A stretch of DNA of 64,000 bases, taken from contig NZ_CP084712.1 in NCBI RefSeq assembly GCF_023822045.1, forward strand, positions 2,728,001-2,792,000, written 5' to 3'. Shown here piece by piece: positions 16,470 through 25,731 of this stretch. Every line of letters begins with the position of its first letter. The first letter of the stretch is position 1. The position numbers and the translations under genes are program-made. Under the pieces are notes generated by a model that saw only the letters and a program-made list of their open reading frames with translations, was not told the origin of the DNA and did not search any database. The stretch is from Sphingopyxis sp. USTB-05 (GTDB lineage: Bacteria; Pseudomonadota; Alphaproteobacteria; Sphingomonadales; Sphingomonadaceae).

Positions 16470-17285
16470 CTACTCCGGGGAAGAGGCTGGATTGACGGAA
16501 TAAAGCCGGGCGGTGTCGGCAAGTGTGCCGGTGAAAACGGTCGGTCCCGCATGGGTCGTATGGACCCATGGCGCGAGCCAGATACGAAAGCCGGCGTCGC
16601 GGACGCGGCGGCAGAAGGCATAGTCGTCCGAGAGCAAAGCCTGGCTTTCGGGGTCGATGAGCGGGCAGAAGAAAGCAGTCTCGGTTTCGCCAACGCGGTG
16701 CGCCTGCCGCTCCGCCGGGTCGGGACGGAAGACCAGGTCGGGAAGAGATGTGCGCAGCCCCTCCAGCACCTCGCGGCGGATGAGCATCATCGCGGTGCCG
16801 AGCCGCGACAGCTCGACCAGATCGGTCAGCTTGAAATTCTGCTCGGGATGCAGAAAGTGCAGCGCAAATTCGCCAGCATAACGTGCAAGCTCGGCCGGAT
16901 TCTCCTTCGCGAGGCCAAGCTCTGCCGCGCGCGCGACATTGCTCCAGTTGACCATTCGCCGCGGATAGGCCGCGCCGAGGACGCCGACTTCCGGGTTGGC
17001 GTCCATCGCGCGGACCATCGAGAATATGTCGTCGGGCGAAAAATCAATATCCGCATCGATGAACAACATATGCGTGCAGTCGCTGGCGAGGAACATCGCC
17101 GCCAGCATGTTTCGCGCGCGCGAGATCGACGGCTGATAGAGGATGAATTCGAACCGGACCGGCACGCCCATCGCCTGCGCGCGGAGCGCAAGATCGAGCG
17201 CCGCGCGGACATAAGTGCCCTGCGCGCCCTCATAGATGGGCGTCGCCACCATCAGGCGGCAATTGGCTGGCGCGGCGTCGGTCAT
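16470..17285 (-). CDS. Glycosyltransferase-like protein inside the gcv operon
   Basis: 271 residues with a GT-A-like (family 2-type) N-terminal fold. RLMVATPIYEGAQGTYV is the nucleotide-sugar strand-loop, SRARNMLAAMFLAS is the typical ARN helix, and MLFIDADIDF holds the DxD-type metal site. A late segment, SDDYAFCRRVRDAGFRIWLAPW, has the ED-like acidic position seen in these enzymes. No membrane anchor is seen. The donor and acceptor are unknown. It sits between gcvH (52 bp) and gcvPA (3 bp), an odd place for a sugar transferase. A degenerate, non-transferase role is possible. Confidence 0.75.
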   Translation of the reverse strand: MTDAAPANCRLMVATPIYEGAQGTYVRAALDLALRAQAMGVPVRFEFILYQPSISRARNMLAAMFLASDCTHMLFIDADIDFSPDDIFSMVRAMDANPEVGVLGAAYPRRMVNWSNVARAAELGLAKENPAELARYAGEFALHFLHPEQNFKLTDLVELSRLGTAMMLIRREVLEGLRTSLPDLVFRPDPAERQAHRVGETETAFFCPLIDPESQALLSDDYAFCRRVRDAGFRIWLAPWVHTTHAGPTVFTGTLADTARLYSVNPASSPE

Positions 17286-17337
17286 CTTGTCCCTCCCCCT
17301 CCCGCCCGCGGGAGGGGCTATCGGTTACAGGCCAGGT

Positions 17338-17709
17338 TTACAGGGCGTCGCAGAAGACCTTGTACGCAGCAGCGTCCATCAGGCCGTCGAGCTGGCTCTT
17401 GTCGCCGAGTGTCATGCGGAAGAACCAGCCTTCGCCTTCGGGATCCGAATTGACGAGCGAGGGATCTTCCTCGAGCTGGCCATTGCCTTCGGTCACGGTG
17501 CCGTCGACCGGCGCATAGACGTCGCTTGCCGCCTTCACCGACTCAACGACCGCGGCATCGCCGCCCTTGCTGAGTTCGGCGCCGGTGTCGGGAACTTCGA
17601 CGAACACGATGTCGCCAAGCTGGCCCTGCGCGAAGTCGGTAATGCCGACGGTCGCGACATCGCCGTCGACATCGATCCACTCATGCTCTTCGGTAAAATA
17701 ACGCGGCAT
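17338..17709 (-). CDS. gcvH: Glycine cleavage system H protein
   Basis: 123 residues. It carries the lipoyl arm that shuttles the aminomethyl intermediate between the P, T and L proteins. The lipoylated residue is Lys59 in [17 protein letters not shown]. The start [19 protein letters not shown] and the [12 protein letters not shown] strand are canonical. The ATG at 17709 is preferred to the adjacent upstream GTG because AGGAGG, lying at the end of gcvT, is then spaced 7 bp away. The gene follows gcvT by only a few bases. Confidence 0.97.
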   Translation of the reverse strand: MPRYFTEEHEWIDVDGDVATVGITDFAQGQLGDIVFVEVPDTGAELSKGGDAAVVESVKAASDVYAPVDGTVTEGNGQLEEDPSLVNSDPEGEGWFFRMTLGDKSQLDGLMDAAAYKVFCDAL

Positions 17710-17712
17710 CAC

Positions 17713-18837
17713 TCAACCTCCTGTTTTACGAACATATCGATGCGGAACGAACGGCATCGCCGCGACCGTGCAATGGACGAGCTTGCCGCGCACCTCGGCG
17801 GCAACCGCGGTTCCGGGCACGGCATGGTCGCGCGGGACATAGCCCATCGCGATGGGCGCGCCGACGCTGGGGGCAAAGCCGCCCGACGTCACGACGCCGA
17901 TCTCATCCTCGCCGTCGAAAAGCTTGGCACCCTCGCGCACCGGAAGCTTGCCGTCGACGAGCAGGCCGACGCGTTTGCGCGGTGGGCCATCCTCAAGATG
18001 ACCGAGAATGCGCGCGGCGCCGGGAAAATTCTCTTCTTCGCGGCGGCGTTTGCTCACCGCAAAGCCAAGGTCGGCTTCGGCGGGATCGGTCGCGGGAGTC
18101 AGGTCGTGGCCGTAGAGCGGCAGGCCGGCTTCGAGCCGCAGCGAGTCGCGGGCGCCGAGACCTATCGGCTTCACTTCCTCCATTGCGCAGAGCGCATCGG
18201 CGAAGGCTTCAAGCGCTTCGTTCGGGAGCGAAATCTCGAAGCCATCTTCACCGGTATAGCCCGAGCGGCTGAGCGCGATCGCATGGCCCTGCCAGATTGT
18301 ACGCGCCGCCTGCATGAAAACGAGATTTGCGGCCTCGGGGACCAACCGCGCGAGCGCATCGACTGCCTTTGGCCCTTGCAGCGCGAGGAGGCCATAATCC
18401 TCATTATGGTTGAGCGTGATGTCGTCGGGCAGATTTTCGCGGAGGTGGCCGATATCTTCCCATTTGACCGCGCCGTTGACGACGATGCCGAACTGGTCGC
18501 CTTCGTTGGTGATCATCAGATCGTCCAGAATGCCGCCATCTTCATCGAGCAGCAGCGAATAGCGCATCCGGCCGGGCTTGAGCCCCGAGATGTCGCCCGG
18601 AACAAGTGCCTCCAGCGCCTCGGCAACGCGATCGCCCGACAGCGATAGCTGGCCCATATGGCTTACGTCGAACAGGCCGGCGCTTTCGCGCGTCCAGAGA
18701 TGTTCGGCCATAATGCCTTCATATTGGATCGGCATCCAGTAGCCGGCGAATTCGACCATTCGGCCGCCCTTCGCCCGGTGCCAGCCGTCGAGCGGCAGGG
18801 TGGCTGTTTCGATCGGAACTTCTTCATCTTCGCGCAT
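17713..18837 (-). CDS. gcvT: Glycine cleavage system aminomethyltransferase (T protein)
   Basis: 374 residues. It transfers the methylene group from H-protein to tetrahydrofolate and releases ammonia. Landmarks are MVEFAGYWMPIQYEG, SAGLFDVSHMGQLSL with the folate-site Asp, RSGYTGEDGFEI, and GLGARDSLRLEAGLPLYGHDL. The ATG at 18837 follows GGGAG at about 6 bp. An upstream in-frame TTG would only add a basic, unsupported extension. It is the first gene of the operon, 58 bp after the riboswitch. Confidence 0.95.
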   Translation of the reverse strand: MREDEEVPIETATLPLDGWHRAKGGRMVEFAGYWMPIQYEGIMAEHLWTRESAGLFDVSHMGQLSLSGDRVAEALEALVPGDISGLKPGRMRYSLLLDEDGGILDDLMITNEGDQFGIVVNGAVKWEDIGHLRENLPDDITLNHNEDYGLLALQGPKAVDALARLVPEAANLVFMQAARTIWQGHAIALSRSGYTGEDGFEISLPNEALEAFADALCAMEEVKPIGLGARDSLRLEAGLPLYGHDLTPATDPAEADLGFAVSKRRREEENFPGAARILGHLEDGPPRKRVGLLVDGKLPVREGAKLFDGEDEIGVVTSGGFAPSVGAPIAMGYVPRDHAVPGTAVAAEVRGKLVHCTVAAMPFVPHRYVRKTGG

Positions 18838-18895
18838 GTCGCACTCCCGTCGTCGTTGACACGGCAAGGCGCGGCCCGGTGCCGCCCTGTTGCCA

Positions 18896-19085
18896 TGCCC
18901 CCTCTGTCACGGGAACCTGAGAGTTTTCCTCCATATATTATGGAGTTACCCCTTCGGTGGTTCCGGCAATGAACAGCCGGAACGCTTTCCAGAGTGTCCG
19001 TTCCAGCCTGCGCGGTCCTGCTGACCTGAGAGTTTCCGGGGCGGTTGCTCCTTCGGTGGTGGGGTTTCCCCCACGCTCTCCCGCG
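18896..19085 (-). promoter_or_regulatory. Tandem glycine riboswitch
   Basis: On the minus strand two glycine aptamers lie head to tail before gcvT. The first (about 19022-19085) has GGGAGAGCG, CCACCGAAGGAGCAA and AAACTCTCAGG. The second (about 18896-18995) has GGACACTCTGGAAAGCG, CCACCGAAGGGGTAA and AAACTCTCAGG. The conserved CGAAGG..GCAA/GTAA and ACTCTCAGG elements are hallmarks of this RNA. Tandem glycine riboswitches usually turn on glycine catabolism when glycine is plentiful, which fits the gcv genes downstream. Confidence 0.96.
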
Positions 19086-19151
19086 CGGCCGGTCGAATCT
19101 CTTGCGAGGCCCGACAGACGTTGCGAGCCTTGGCGCTGCCCCTTTAAGGAG

Positions 19152-19799
19152 TCAATCGGCGAGCGCGCGGATTTCGTCGTTTTCGTGGATATGCACGCCC
19201 GAACCATCCTGCGCGGCAAGCGCCACGATCGCGGCGGCGACGCAATTGCCCGAAATCGAACGGTAGCGGCGGAAGCTGCCGTGCAGCAATGCGTCGGTGA
19301 ACGGCGCGGCGATCGTCGCCAGCCCCTCGCCCAGACGCTGCGGCCCCGGCCGATCGCCGCGGAGCAGGCCCGGACGGATCAGGTCGAGCCGCGCGAAGCC
19401 GAGCGCTGCGAGATCATCCTCGGTCTCACCCTTGGTGCGGAGATAGAAGTTGGCGCTCTTCGCCGCGGCGCCGACCGAGCTGACCGCGATCATGTGCGGC
19501 GTGCCGCCCGCCCTTGCTCCGCGTGCGGCAACGAGGACAAGGTCGTGATCGACGGCACGGAATGCCTCTTGCGAGCCCGCGACCCGGATCGTCGTGCCGA
19601 GACAGGAAATGAGAAGCTTCGGTTTTTCGGCGGCGATGACATCGCCCCAGCGTTCTGATGGAGCAATAAGTGCCTTGTGCTGCAGTGCCAGCCCCTCCAC
19701 CTCGCGTCGGGCCAGGACAGTGAGGGGCGCCGATCCGAAGCGTTCGATCACCGCGCGTCCGACGAGCCCCGTCGCGCCGACGATCAGCGCGTCAGGCAT
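19152..19799 (-). CDS. NAD(P)-binding Rossmann-fold protein (atypical SDR, HTATIP2/YwnB-like)
   Basis: 215 residues starting directly with the dinucleotide loop ALIVGATGLVGRAVIERFG. SCLGTTIRVAGSQEAFRAVDHDL and MIAVSSVGAAAKSANFYLRTKGETED (Ser near a YxxxK-like position YLRTK) and RPGLLRGDR follow the pattern of small atypical short-chain dehydrogenases related to HTATIP2. The substrate is unknown. The ATG at 19799 overlaps the dGTPase-like stop by 8 bp, so it is coupled to that gene and to the dcw transcript beyond. Its 3' end lies 66 bp upstream of the glycine riboswitch. Confidence 0.8.
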   Translation of the reverse strand: MPDALIVGATGLVGRAVIERFGSAPLTVLARREVEGLALQHKALIAPSERWGDVIAAEKPKLLISCLGTTIRVAGSQEAFRAVDHDLVLVAARGARAGGTPHMIAVSSVGAAAKSANFYLRTKGETEDDLAALGFARLDLIRPGLLRGDRPGPQRLGEGLATIAAPFTDALLHGSFRRYRSISGNCVAAAIVALAAQDGSGVHIHENDEIRALAD

Positions 19800-20964
19800 G
19801 CGCGAGAGCCTGTGGCACGGCGTCGCGCCCAAAGATTTCGGCATAGCGGTCGATGGCGAAGCGGTCGGTCATGCCGGCGATATAATCACCGATATGCCGG
19901 TTTGTCGCGCATTCTTCGCAGGGCAGACGCCCGGACCAGTCCTCGCCCATCAGTCGCGGGTCGCCAGCATAAGCGATGAAGAGGTCGCCGACGACCTTGT
20001 TCGCGGCCTCGGCGGCGGCGAGTTGTTCGGGATGGTGATAGAGGTTCGTGTACATGAACCGCTTGAGTTCGCGTTCCTGCACCGCGAGTTCGGGCGAAAA
20101 GCCGCCGAGCATCTGGCCTGCGGCGCGCACCTCTTCGACGCTCGCGACCCCGGCTGCGGCGACATTGGCGGCCGTCGCGGCGATCACGTCGTTGACCATC
20201 ACGCCGATCTGGTCGCGGACGAGCTCGCGTAACAAACGGTCGCGCGGGGCGCCGGGGAAACGATCCTCCACTGCGCGGTAATTGGCGGCAACGAAGGGTT
20301 GCTCCATCAGCTGGTCGAGATCGAGCAGCCCGGCGCGCAGGCCATCGTCGATATCGTGATTGTCATAGGCGATATCGTCGGCGATCGCCGCAATCTGTGC
20401 CTCAAGGCTCGCGTGGCTTTCAAGTTCGAGCCCGAAATCGGCGTCAATCTCGGCAAGTGCCCAGCCGGGGTTCCTGACGGGGCCATTATGCTTGGCGAGC
20501 CCTTCGAGCGTTTCCCACGTCAGGTTGAGGCCGTCGAAGCGCGGATAAGGGCATTCGAGTCGCGCGAGCGTGCGCAGCGTATGGCCGTTATGGTCGAAAC
20601 CGCCATGGCCGGCCATCGCCGCCTTCAACGCATCCTCGCCCGCATGGCCGAAAGGCGGATGACCGATGTCGTGCGCAAGACACAGCGCCTCGGTCAGATC
20701 TTCGTTGAGCCCGAGCGCGCGGGCGATGCCGCGGCCGATCTGCGCAACCTCGATGCTGTGGGTCAGGCGGACGCGATAATGGTCGCCGTCGGGGGCGACG
20801 AACACCTGCGTCTTGTGACGCAGGCGCCGGAAGGCGATCGAATGGATGATGCGGTCGCGGTCGCGCTGAAAGTCGTCGCGCGGGCCGCGGACGACGCGGC
20901 CAAGCTCCGCATGACGGCGCCCGCGGCTGGATGCGGGGTCGCTGGCGCAGGCTGCTACGCTCAC
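19792..20964 (-). CDS. dgt: Deoxyguanosinetriphosphate triphosphohydrolase-like protein
   Basis: 390 residues of the HD-domain dNTPase family (short, about 390-residue class). RDRDRIIHSIAFRRLRHKTQVF is the conserved N-terminal nucleotide-site helix, and LAHDIGHPPFGHAGEDAL carries the metal-binding HD pair. ADDIAYDNHDIDDGLRAG supplies the later metal-site Asp. It would hydrolyse dGTP or other dNTPs to the nucleoside and triphosphate. Its ATG overlaps the stop of the SPOR-domain gene by 4 bp. Members of this subgroup often have undefined substrates, so the gene symbol marks family only. Confidence 0.88.
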   Translation of the reverse strand: MSVAACASDPASSRGRRHAELGRVVRGPRDDFQRDRDRIIHSIAFRRLRHKTQVFVAPDGDHYRVRLTHSIEVAQIGRGIARALGLNEDLTEALCLAHDIGHPPFGHAGEDALKAAMAGHGGFDHNGHTLRTLARLECPYPRFDGLNLTWETLEGLAKHNGPVRNPGWALAEIDADFGLELESHASLEAQIAAIADDIAYDNHDIDDGLRAGLLDLDQLMEQPFVAANYRAVEDRFPGAPRDRLLRELVRDQIGVMVNDVIAATAANVAAAGVASVEEVRAAGQMLGGFSPELAVQERELKRFMYTNLYHHPEQLAAAEAANKVVGDLFIAYAGDPRLMGEDWSGRLPCEECATNRHIGDYIAGMTDRFAIDRYAEIFGRDAVPQALAHA

Positions 20965-22823
20965 TTGACCGGATCGACGGACTGGCCCGCCTCGCTGTTG
21001 AAAAGGAAGCCGTCGCCGCCGGCCTTTTTATAGTCGGCCAGCCAGTCCTGCGCCGCCTTGCGGTCCTTGAACGGGCCGACGAGCAGGCGGCGGGTCTTGC
21101 CCCATTCGGTCGTGGCGCCCGACTTGCCCTTGAACACTGCCGGGCTCTTTTTGGCGAACTTGCCAAAGTCGGTTGCAAGAGCCTTGGCATTTGCGCCGGT
21201 CGCGACCTGGATCCAGATGCGCGCGGGATTGGCCTTTTTCTCTGCGGCTTCTTCCTTTGCCTTGGCATCGGCCTCGGCCTTGGCTTTCGCGGCGGCCGCG
21301 TCTTTTTCGCGCTTCACCGCCTCGGCGGCTTCGGCCTTGCGCTTGTCATCCATCAATTTGGCGAGCGTGTCGGCGCCAACCGCATTTCCCGATTGCGCGA
21401 GTTCCTCGGCCGGAATCTCGATCGACCCGACGATATCGGCGAGCGAGGCGAGCGGCGCGGCCGAAGCGGGTGCCGGTGTAACGGTTGCCGCGGGTGCAAT
21501 TGTGCTGGAAGGTGCCGACGCCGTAGCTTGGGGAACAGCGGCCGTCGAACGGCCCATTTCCGAGATTGAAAAGCCCGGACCGATCGGCCCCTTGTCGGCT
21601 TCGACGCTGGCGCCGATGGGCGCGGATGCCGCAGCCATCGCCGTGGGAACCGATGCTGGCGTTGCCGATTGCGACTGCGCCGCGACGGGTGCGGGCGATG
21701 ATTCGACGGGCTGGCGAATGGTCTGCCGAAACGGCGACTGCAGCACGGGCGCACCCGTCGCCGGAGCGGCGGCCGGAGCGGACGTCGCTGGTGCCGCGGC
21801 CGACGGTGTCGCCGAAGCGGGCGGCGTCGCCACAGACGCAGATGCAAGTTTCCGCGGGGCTGGCGCGGGCGTCGGGGTCGAAGCGACAGACGTGCTCGGC
21901 TGGCGCTTGTCGCTGATCGGAGTGCGCTTCGCGGCCGGAGCCGCAGCCGGAAGGACCGGAGCAGGCGCCGCCGCGGCGACCTGTACCGGCTTGCGCTTGG
22001 GCCCGAGCTGACCATTCGGGAAACGACCGAAATGCGCGGCAGCCGCCTGCTGCGCGGGATTGAGCCGGTCCATCTGCGTCAGATAGGGCTGAATATTCTG
22101 CGCCATCGCGGGCGGCATCGTTGCATTGAGAATCTCGGTCGCTTCCTTGTCGCGCCCGTTCATTGCGAGGATCATCGCGCGCAGGCGCCATGCCCCGCGG
22201 TCCTGCGCCCGCAATTGCGGCGTGAGCAGTTGGATCGCGCGGTCGGCATCGCCGCTGATCCCGAGCGAGAGCGCATAGCGCCGCGTCAGTTCATCGTTCG
22301 GCGCGATCGACAGCGCGAGTTGATAGTCGCGCTGCGCCGCGTCCTGCTGGCCGAGAAGATCGCGCGCCAGACCGCGGTCGGCAAGGAACAAGCGTTCGGG
22401 CGCACCGAGCAACTGCGCCTCGCCGAAATAGTCGAGTGCGCGCGTCGGATTTTCGGAATGAACCATCGCCGAACCGAGCGCCGCCTTGACCGCGCCGTCG
22501 CGCGGGCTGGCCTGTTCGGCGCGGACGAGGAAACCGAGCGCGGCGCGATAATCCTCCAGCTCTATCGACGCACGGCCGGCGTCGAGCAGCGCGGAAGTGT
22601 CGCTGTTGTTCGAACCGATGCGGGCAAGCGCCGACGACAGGAGCGCGCGCGCGGTACTGCGCTTTTCCATCGCGGCCTTCGTCGCCGCATCGGGCGGCGT
22701 CACCTGTGCATATGCGGACGACAAAGCCGCCGTCCCAAGCAACAGCGCACCGAGCGCGCGAACATAATGATGCGCGCGCACCGGCTTCGCCGTCAATTTC
22801 ACTTGCCGCATGGGCACAATCAT
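20961..22823 (-). CDS. Periplasmic TPR-like protein with C-terminal SPOR domain
   Basis: 620 residues. An N-terminal signal or anchor (about 22-38, GALLLGTAALSSAYAQ) is followed by a helical, TPR-like region (about 40-260; RASIELEDYRAALGFLVRAEQ). A long Ala/Pro/Ser-rich linker (about 280-470) leads to a Lys/Ala/Glu coiled segment and a SPOR domain (about 540-620: IWIQVATGANAKALATDF to LLVGPFKDRKAAQDWLADY). SPOR domains bind peptidoglycan stripped of stem peptides at the septum, so a division or cell-wall role is likely, and it follows ftsZ by 49 bp. The ATG at 22823 has GGAG 6 bp upstream; longer starts would overlap ftsZ. Confidence 0.82.
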   Translation of the reverse strand: MIVPMRQVKLTAKPVRAHHYVRALGALLLGTAALSSAYAQVTPPDAATKAAMEKRSTARALLSSALARIGSNNSDTSALLDAGRASIELEDYRAALGFLVRAEQASPRDGAVKAALGSAMVHSENPTRALDYFGEAQLLGAPERLFLADRGLARDLLGQQDAAQRDYQLALSIAPNDELTRRYALSLGISGDADRAIQLLTPQLRAQDRGAWRLRAMILAMNGRDKEATEILNATMPPAMAQNIQPYLTQMDRLNPAQQAAAAHFGRFPNGQLGPKRKPVQVAAAAPAPVLPAAAPAAKRTPISDKRQPSTSVASTPTPAPAPRKLASASVATPPASATPSAAAPATSAPAAAPATGAPVLQSPFRQTIRQPVESSPAPVAAQSQSATPASVPTAMAAASAPIGASVEADKGPIGPGFSISEMGRSTAAVPQATASAPSSTIAPAATVTPAPASAAPLASLADIVGSIEIPAEELAQSGNAVGADTLAKLMDDKRKAEAAEAVKREKDAAAAKAKAEADAKAKEEAAEKKANPARIWIQVATGANAKALATDFGKFAKKSPAVFKGKSGATTEWGKTRRLLVGPFKDRKAAQDWLADYKKAGGDGFLFNSEAGQSVDPVK

Positions 22824-22872
22824 CCCGATCTCCGGCCTGCCGTGCCCGGCGGGCGGCCGCGCGACAGCCCTG

Positions 22873-24318
22873 TTACTGGTTGTTCTGGCGTCCGAGGAAG
22901 CGCGGGATATCGACCCCGTCTTCCTTACCGCCATCTTCGCTTTCGGGGGCGGAAGCCCCGCGCGAGAGACGCGACATCCGTTCGAACAAGGTGCCGCCGC
23001 CAACGGAGCGAGCCGGCGATTCGGCGGGAGCTTCGGCAGCAGTCGACGGGCGATATTCGGCCGGCGCTTCGGGCGCTTCGAGTATCAGCTCGTCGGCGGT
23101 ATCGTCATAGGTCGCGGCGACCTGCGACAACTCCATCGGCTCTTCTTCGGCCGCTGCAGGCGCAGGTTCAGCGGTATCGCCGAGCGAGAAACCGGGCGCC
23201 GGGTCATTGTCCTGGCTGATTGGCGCTTCGACGACGGGCTCTTCCTGAACCACCGGCTCAACGACCTCTTCGGCAACCGGCGCAGGCGTCGCTGCGCGTG
23301 CCGGAGCGAAGGAGAAGCTGCGCGTCGCGGGTGCGGCCTGCGCCGCTTCGCCCGTGCCATCGATGCCGGTCGCGACGACCGAGACGCGGATCTTGCCGTC
23401 GAGGTTGTCGTTGAAGGCGCTGCCCCAGATGATGTTCGCGTCGGGATCGACCAGTTCGCGAATATGGTTCGCGGCCTCGTCGACTTCCATCAGGCGCATG
23501 TCTTCACCGCCGGTGATCGAGATGATGACGCCCTTCGCGCCCGCCATCGACACGCCGTCGAGCAGCGGATTGGCGATCGCTTTCTGAGCAGCTTCAAGCG
23601 CGCGGCCGTCGCCTTCGGCTTCGCCGGTGCCCATCATCGCCTTGCCCATCTCACGCATCACGCTGCGCACGTCGGCGAAGTCGAGGTTGATGAGGCCGGG
23701 CATGACCATCAGGTCGGTGATACCGCGCACGCCCTGTTGAAGCACTTCGTCGGCCATCGTGAACGCTTCCTTGAAGGTCGTGTTCGGATTGGCGACGAGG
23801 AAGAGATTCTGGTTCGGGATGACGATCAGGGTGTCGACATGATCCTGAAGCTCGGCAATGCCGGCCTCGGCCGAGCGCATGCGACGATTGCCTTCGAACG
23901 TGAAGGGCTTGGTCACGACGCCGACGGTCAGAATGCCACGGTCGCGCGCCGCCTTGGCGATCACCGGTGCCGCACCGGTGCCGGTGCCGCCGCCCATGCC
24001 CGCCGCAACGAAGCACATATGCGCACCGTTCAGCGCCTCTTCGACCTGCGCGATGCTTTCCTCGGCGGCTGCGCGTCCGACCTCGGGCCGCGAACCTGCG
24101 CCCAGCCCCTGGGTGATCTGCGTCCCCAGCTGGATGCGCCGTTCGGCCGGCGAAGCGTTCAGCGCCTGCGCATCGGTGTTGGCGACGACGAAATCGACAC
24201 CCTCGACGCGCGCTGCGATCATGTTTGCGATGGCATTGCCGCCCGCGCCGCCGACGCCGATCACCGCGATGCGCGGCTTCAGCTCATCGACCTGCGGCGG
24301 GCCAATATTGATGCTCAT
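22873..24318 (-). CDS. ftsZ: Cell division protein FtsZ
   Basis: 481 residues, longer than E. coli FtsZ owing to an extended linker, as in other alphaproteobacteria. The tubulin-like GTPase core has [13 protein letters not shown] (about 21-33), the signature GGGTGTG (109-115) and NTDAQAL. An acidic Pro/Ala/Glu-rich linker (about 330-465) ends in the conserved C-terminal peptide [12 protein letters not shown], which binds FtsA and other partners at the membrane. It polymerises into the Z ring. The ATG at 24318 follows GGGAG. It is the last division gene of the dcw cluster, separated from ftsA by 152 bp that may hold its own promoter. Confidence 0.98.
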   Translation of the reverse strand: MSINIGPPQVDELKPRIAVIGVGGAGGNAIANMIAARVEGVDFVVANTDAQALNASPAERRIQLGTQITQGLGAGSRPEVGRAAAEESIAQVEEALNGAHMCFVAAGMGGGTGTGAAPVIAKAARDRGILTVGVVTKPFTFEGNRRMRSAEAGIAELQDHVDTLIVIPNQNLFLVANPNTTFKEAFTMADEVLQQGVRGITDLMVMPGLINLDFADVRSVMREMGKAMMGTGEAEGDGRALEAAQKAIANPLLDGVSMAGAKGVIISITGGEDMRLMEVDEAANHIRELVDPDANIIWGSAFNDNLDGKIRVSVVATGIDGTGEAAQAAPATRSFSFAPARAATPAPVAEEVVEPVVQEEPVVEAPISQDNDPAPGFSLGDTAEPAPAAAEEEPMELSQVAATYDDTADELILEAPEAPAEYRPSTAAEAPAESPARSVGGGTLFERMSRLSRGASAPESEDGGKEDGVDIPRFLGRQNNQ

Positions 24319-24470
24319 CAAATAGTCTCCCTGCAGCGGCGGACAGGTGCCGCTTCCCCAACCTTGCGACCCGACCGGGCGGTAGTCCGACCGTCCGGTT
24401 TTCTGTTGCCGCATTGCACTATTGTGACGTGGGAATCACCCAAAAAATTAACCTTTTCGACGCGTATCAT

Positions 24471-25727
24471 TCAAAAACTGCTTTTCAGTGCCGCCATGAG
24501 GCGGTGGAGGATCGAAGTCCCCGCCGGCTTGTACACATCCTGTGCCATCATCGGCAGGTCGCGAAGATCGACGGGGTCCGATGCGGCATAGAGAACCAGA
24601 CCCGCGAGCGTCGCGAAAGCGGGGCCACTATGCGCATCGGGCAGGCCGTGCAAGCCGCGCGGCCGCCCGACGCGCGCCGCACGCCCGAGCGCACTTTGCG
24701 TGTAGTCGGCGATGCCTTTCAGGTCGGCGCCGCCGCCGACGAGAACCACCTGACGGCCGATCGGGCCGACGAAATGCAGGTCCTTCAGCGTCCGGCCGAT
24801 CTCGCCCATCATCGCATCGAGCCGCTGGCGGATCACCGTGACAAGCTGAGCGCGCGTGATGCGCGGGGAATCGCTGCCCGACGGGGCGCCGGGTTCGAGT
24901 TCGATGATCTCGTTATTATCGCGCGGACTGGCCGAAGCCGAACCGTAGAAGCTTTGCAGCCGCTGTGCCTGGCTGCGGCGAATGCCGAAGGCCGAGGCGA
25001 TATCATCGGTGATGTCGCTCGCGCCGAAGGGCAGCGACACCATCTCGACGAGCATGCCGCCCGCGTAGAGCGACACCGTCGTAACCGCGGCGCCGAGTTC
25101 GACCAGCGCAACGCCGAGGTCGCGTTCCTCGTCGGACAGGCAGGCGAGCCCTGCAGCGATCGGCGACGCCACGACCGCGTTGACGTCGAGATGCGCCTGC
25201 CGCACCGCGGCTTCGAGGTTTCGTACCGGCGCACCGTCGGCCATGATGATGTGAATATCGACGCCGAGGCGATCGGCGTGGAGACCGATCGGGTTCTTGA
25301 CCCCGGTGAGGCCGTCGAGCGTGTAGAGCGCGGGCTGCGCATGCAGGATCATGCGGCCCTCGGGATCGATGCCCGCGCGGCCTGCGGCGAGGAGGTCGTC
25401 GATATCTTCCTGCTCGATGCGGTGGCCGCCGAGTTCGCTTTCGATCGGCGCGACGTCGCTGAGCAGCCCGCCCGCCGAGAAACTGACCCAGACGTCGTCG
25501 ATATTGAGCCCAGCGATGCGTTCGGCCTGTTCGATCGCCTCACGCACGATATGCTCGGTCTGTTCCATGTCGGCGACATAGCCACGCTGGACGCCACGGC
25601 TTTCGCGCTGGCCGGTGCCGAGCACATGGAGTTGGCCGTCGGCGGTCTGTCCCGCGATCAGCGCGCAGACTTTCCACGACCCGACATCGAGCGCGGTGAT
25701 GATCTTTTCGATGCGCGGCGGCGCCAT
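24471..25727 (-). CDS. ftsA: Cell division protein FtsA
   Basis: 418 residues, actin-fold ATPase that ties the Z ring to the membrane and recruits late division proteins. ITALDVGSWKVCALIAG is the phosphate-1 motif, the 1C domain follows (HVLGTGQRESRGVQRGYV), and VVLVGGGADLKGI is a later nucleotide-site strand. The C-terminus HRLMAALKSSF forms the short amphipathic membrane-targeting helix. The ATG at 25727 has AAGGA 7 bp upstream and starts 4 bp after the ftsQ stop, which favours it over the longer open frame. Confidence 0.97.
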   Translation of the reverse strand: MAPPRIEKIITALDVGSWKVCALIAGQTADGQLHVLGTGQRESRGVQRGYVADMEQTEHIVREAIEQAERIAGLNIDDVWVSFSAGGLLSDVAPIESELGGHRIEQEDIDDLLAAGRAGIDPEGRMILHAQPALYTLDGLTGVKNPIGLHADRLGVDIHIIMADGAPVRNLEAAVRQAHLDVNAVVASPIAAGLACLSDEERDLGVALVELGAAVTTVSLYAGGMLVEMVSLPFGASDITDDIASAFGIRRSQAQRLQSFYGSASASPRDNNEIIELEPGAPSGSDSPRITRAQLVTVIRQRLDAMMGEIGRTLKDLHFVGPIGRQVVLVGGGADLKGIADYTQSALGRAARVGRPRGLHGLPDAHSGPAFATLAGLVLYAASDPVDLRDLPMMAQDVYKPAGTSILHRLMAALKSSF

Positions 25728-25731
25728 CGCC

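Noticed and set aside
24448..24455. Possible CtrA half-site (TTAACCTT) in the ftsA-ftsZ gap
   Set aside because: Only half of the TTAA-N7-TTAA site is present and the half-site differs from TTAACCAT; an AT-rich patch of this size would contain such a match by chance.
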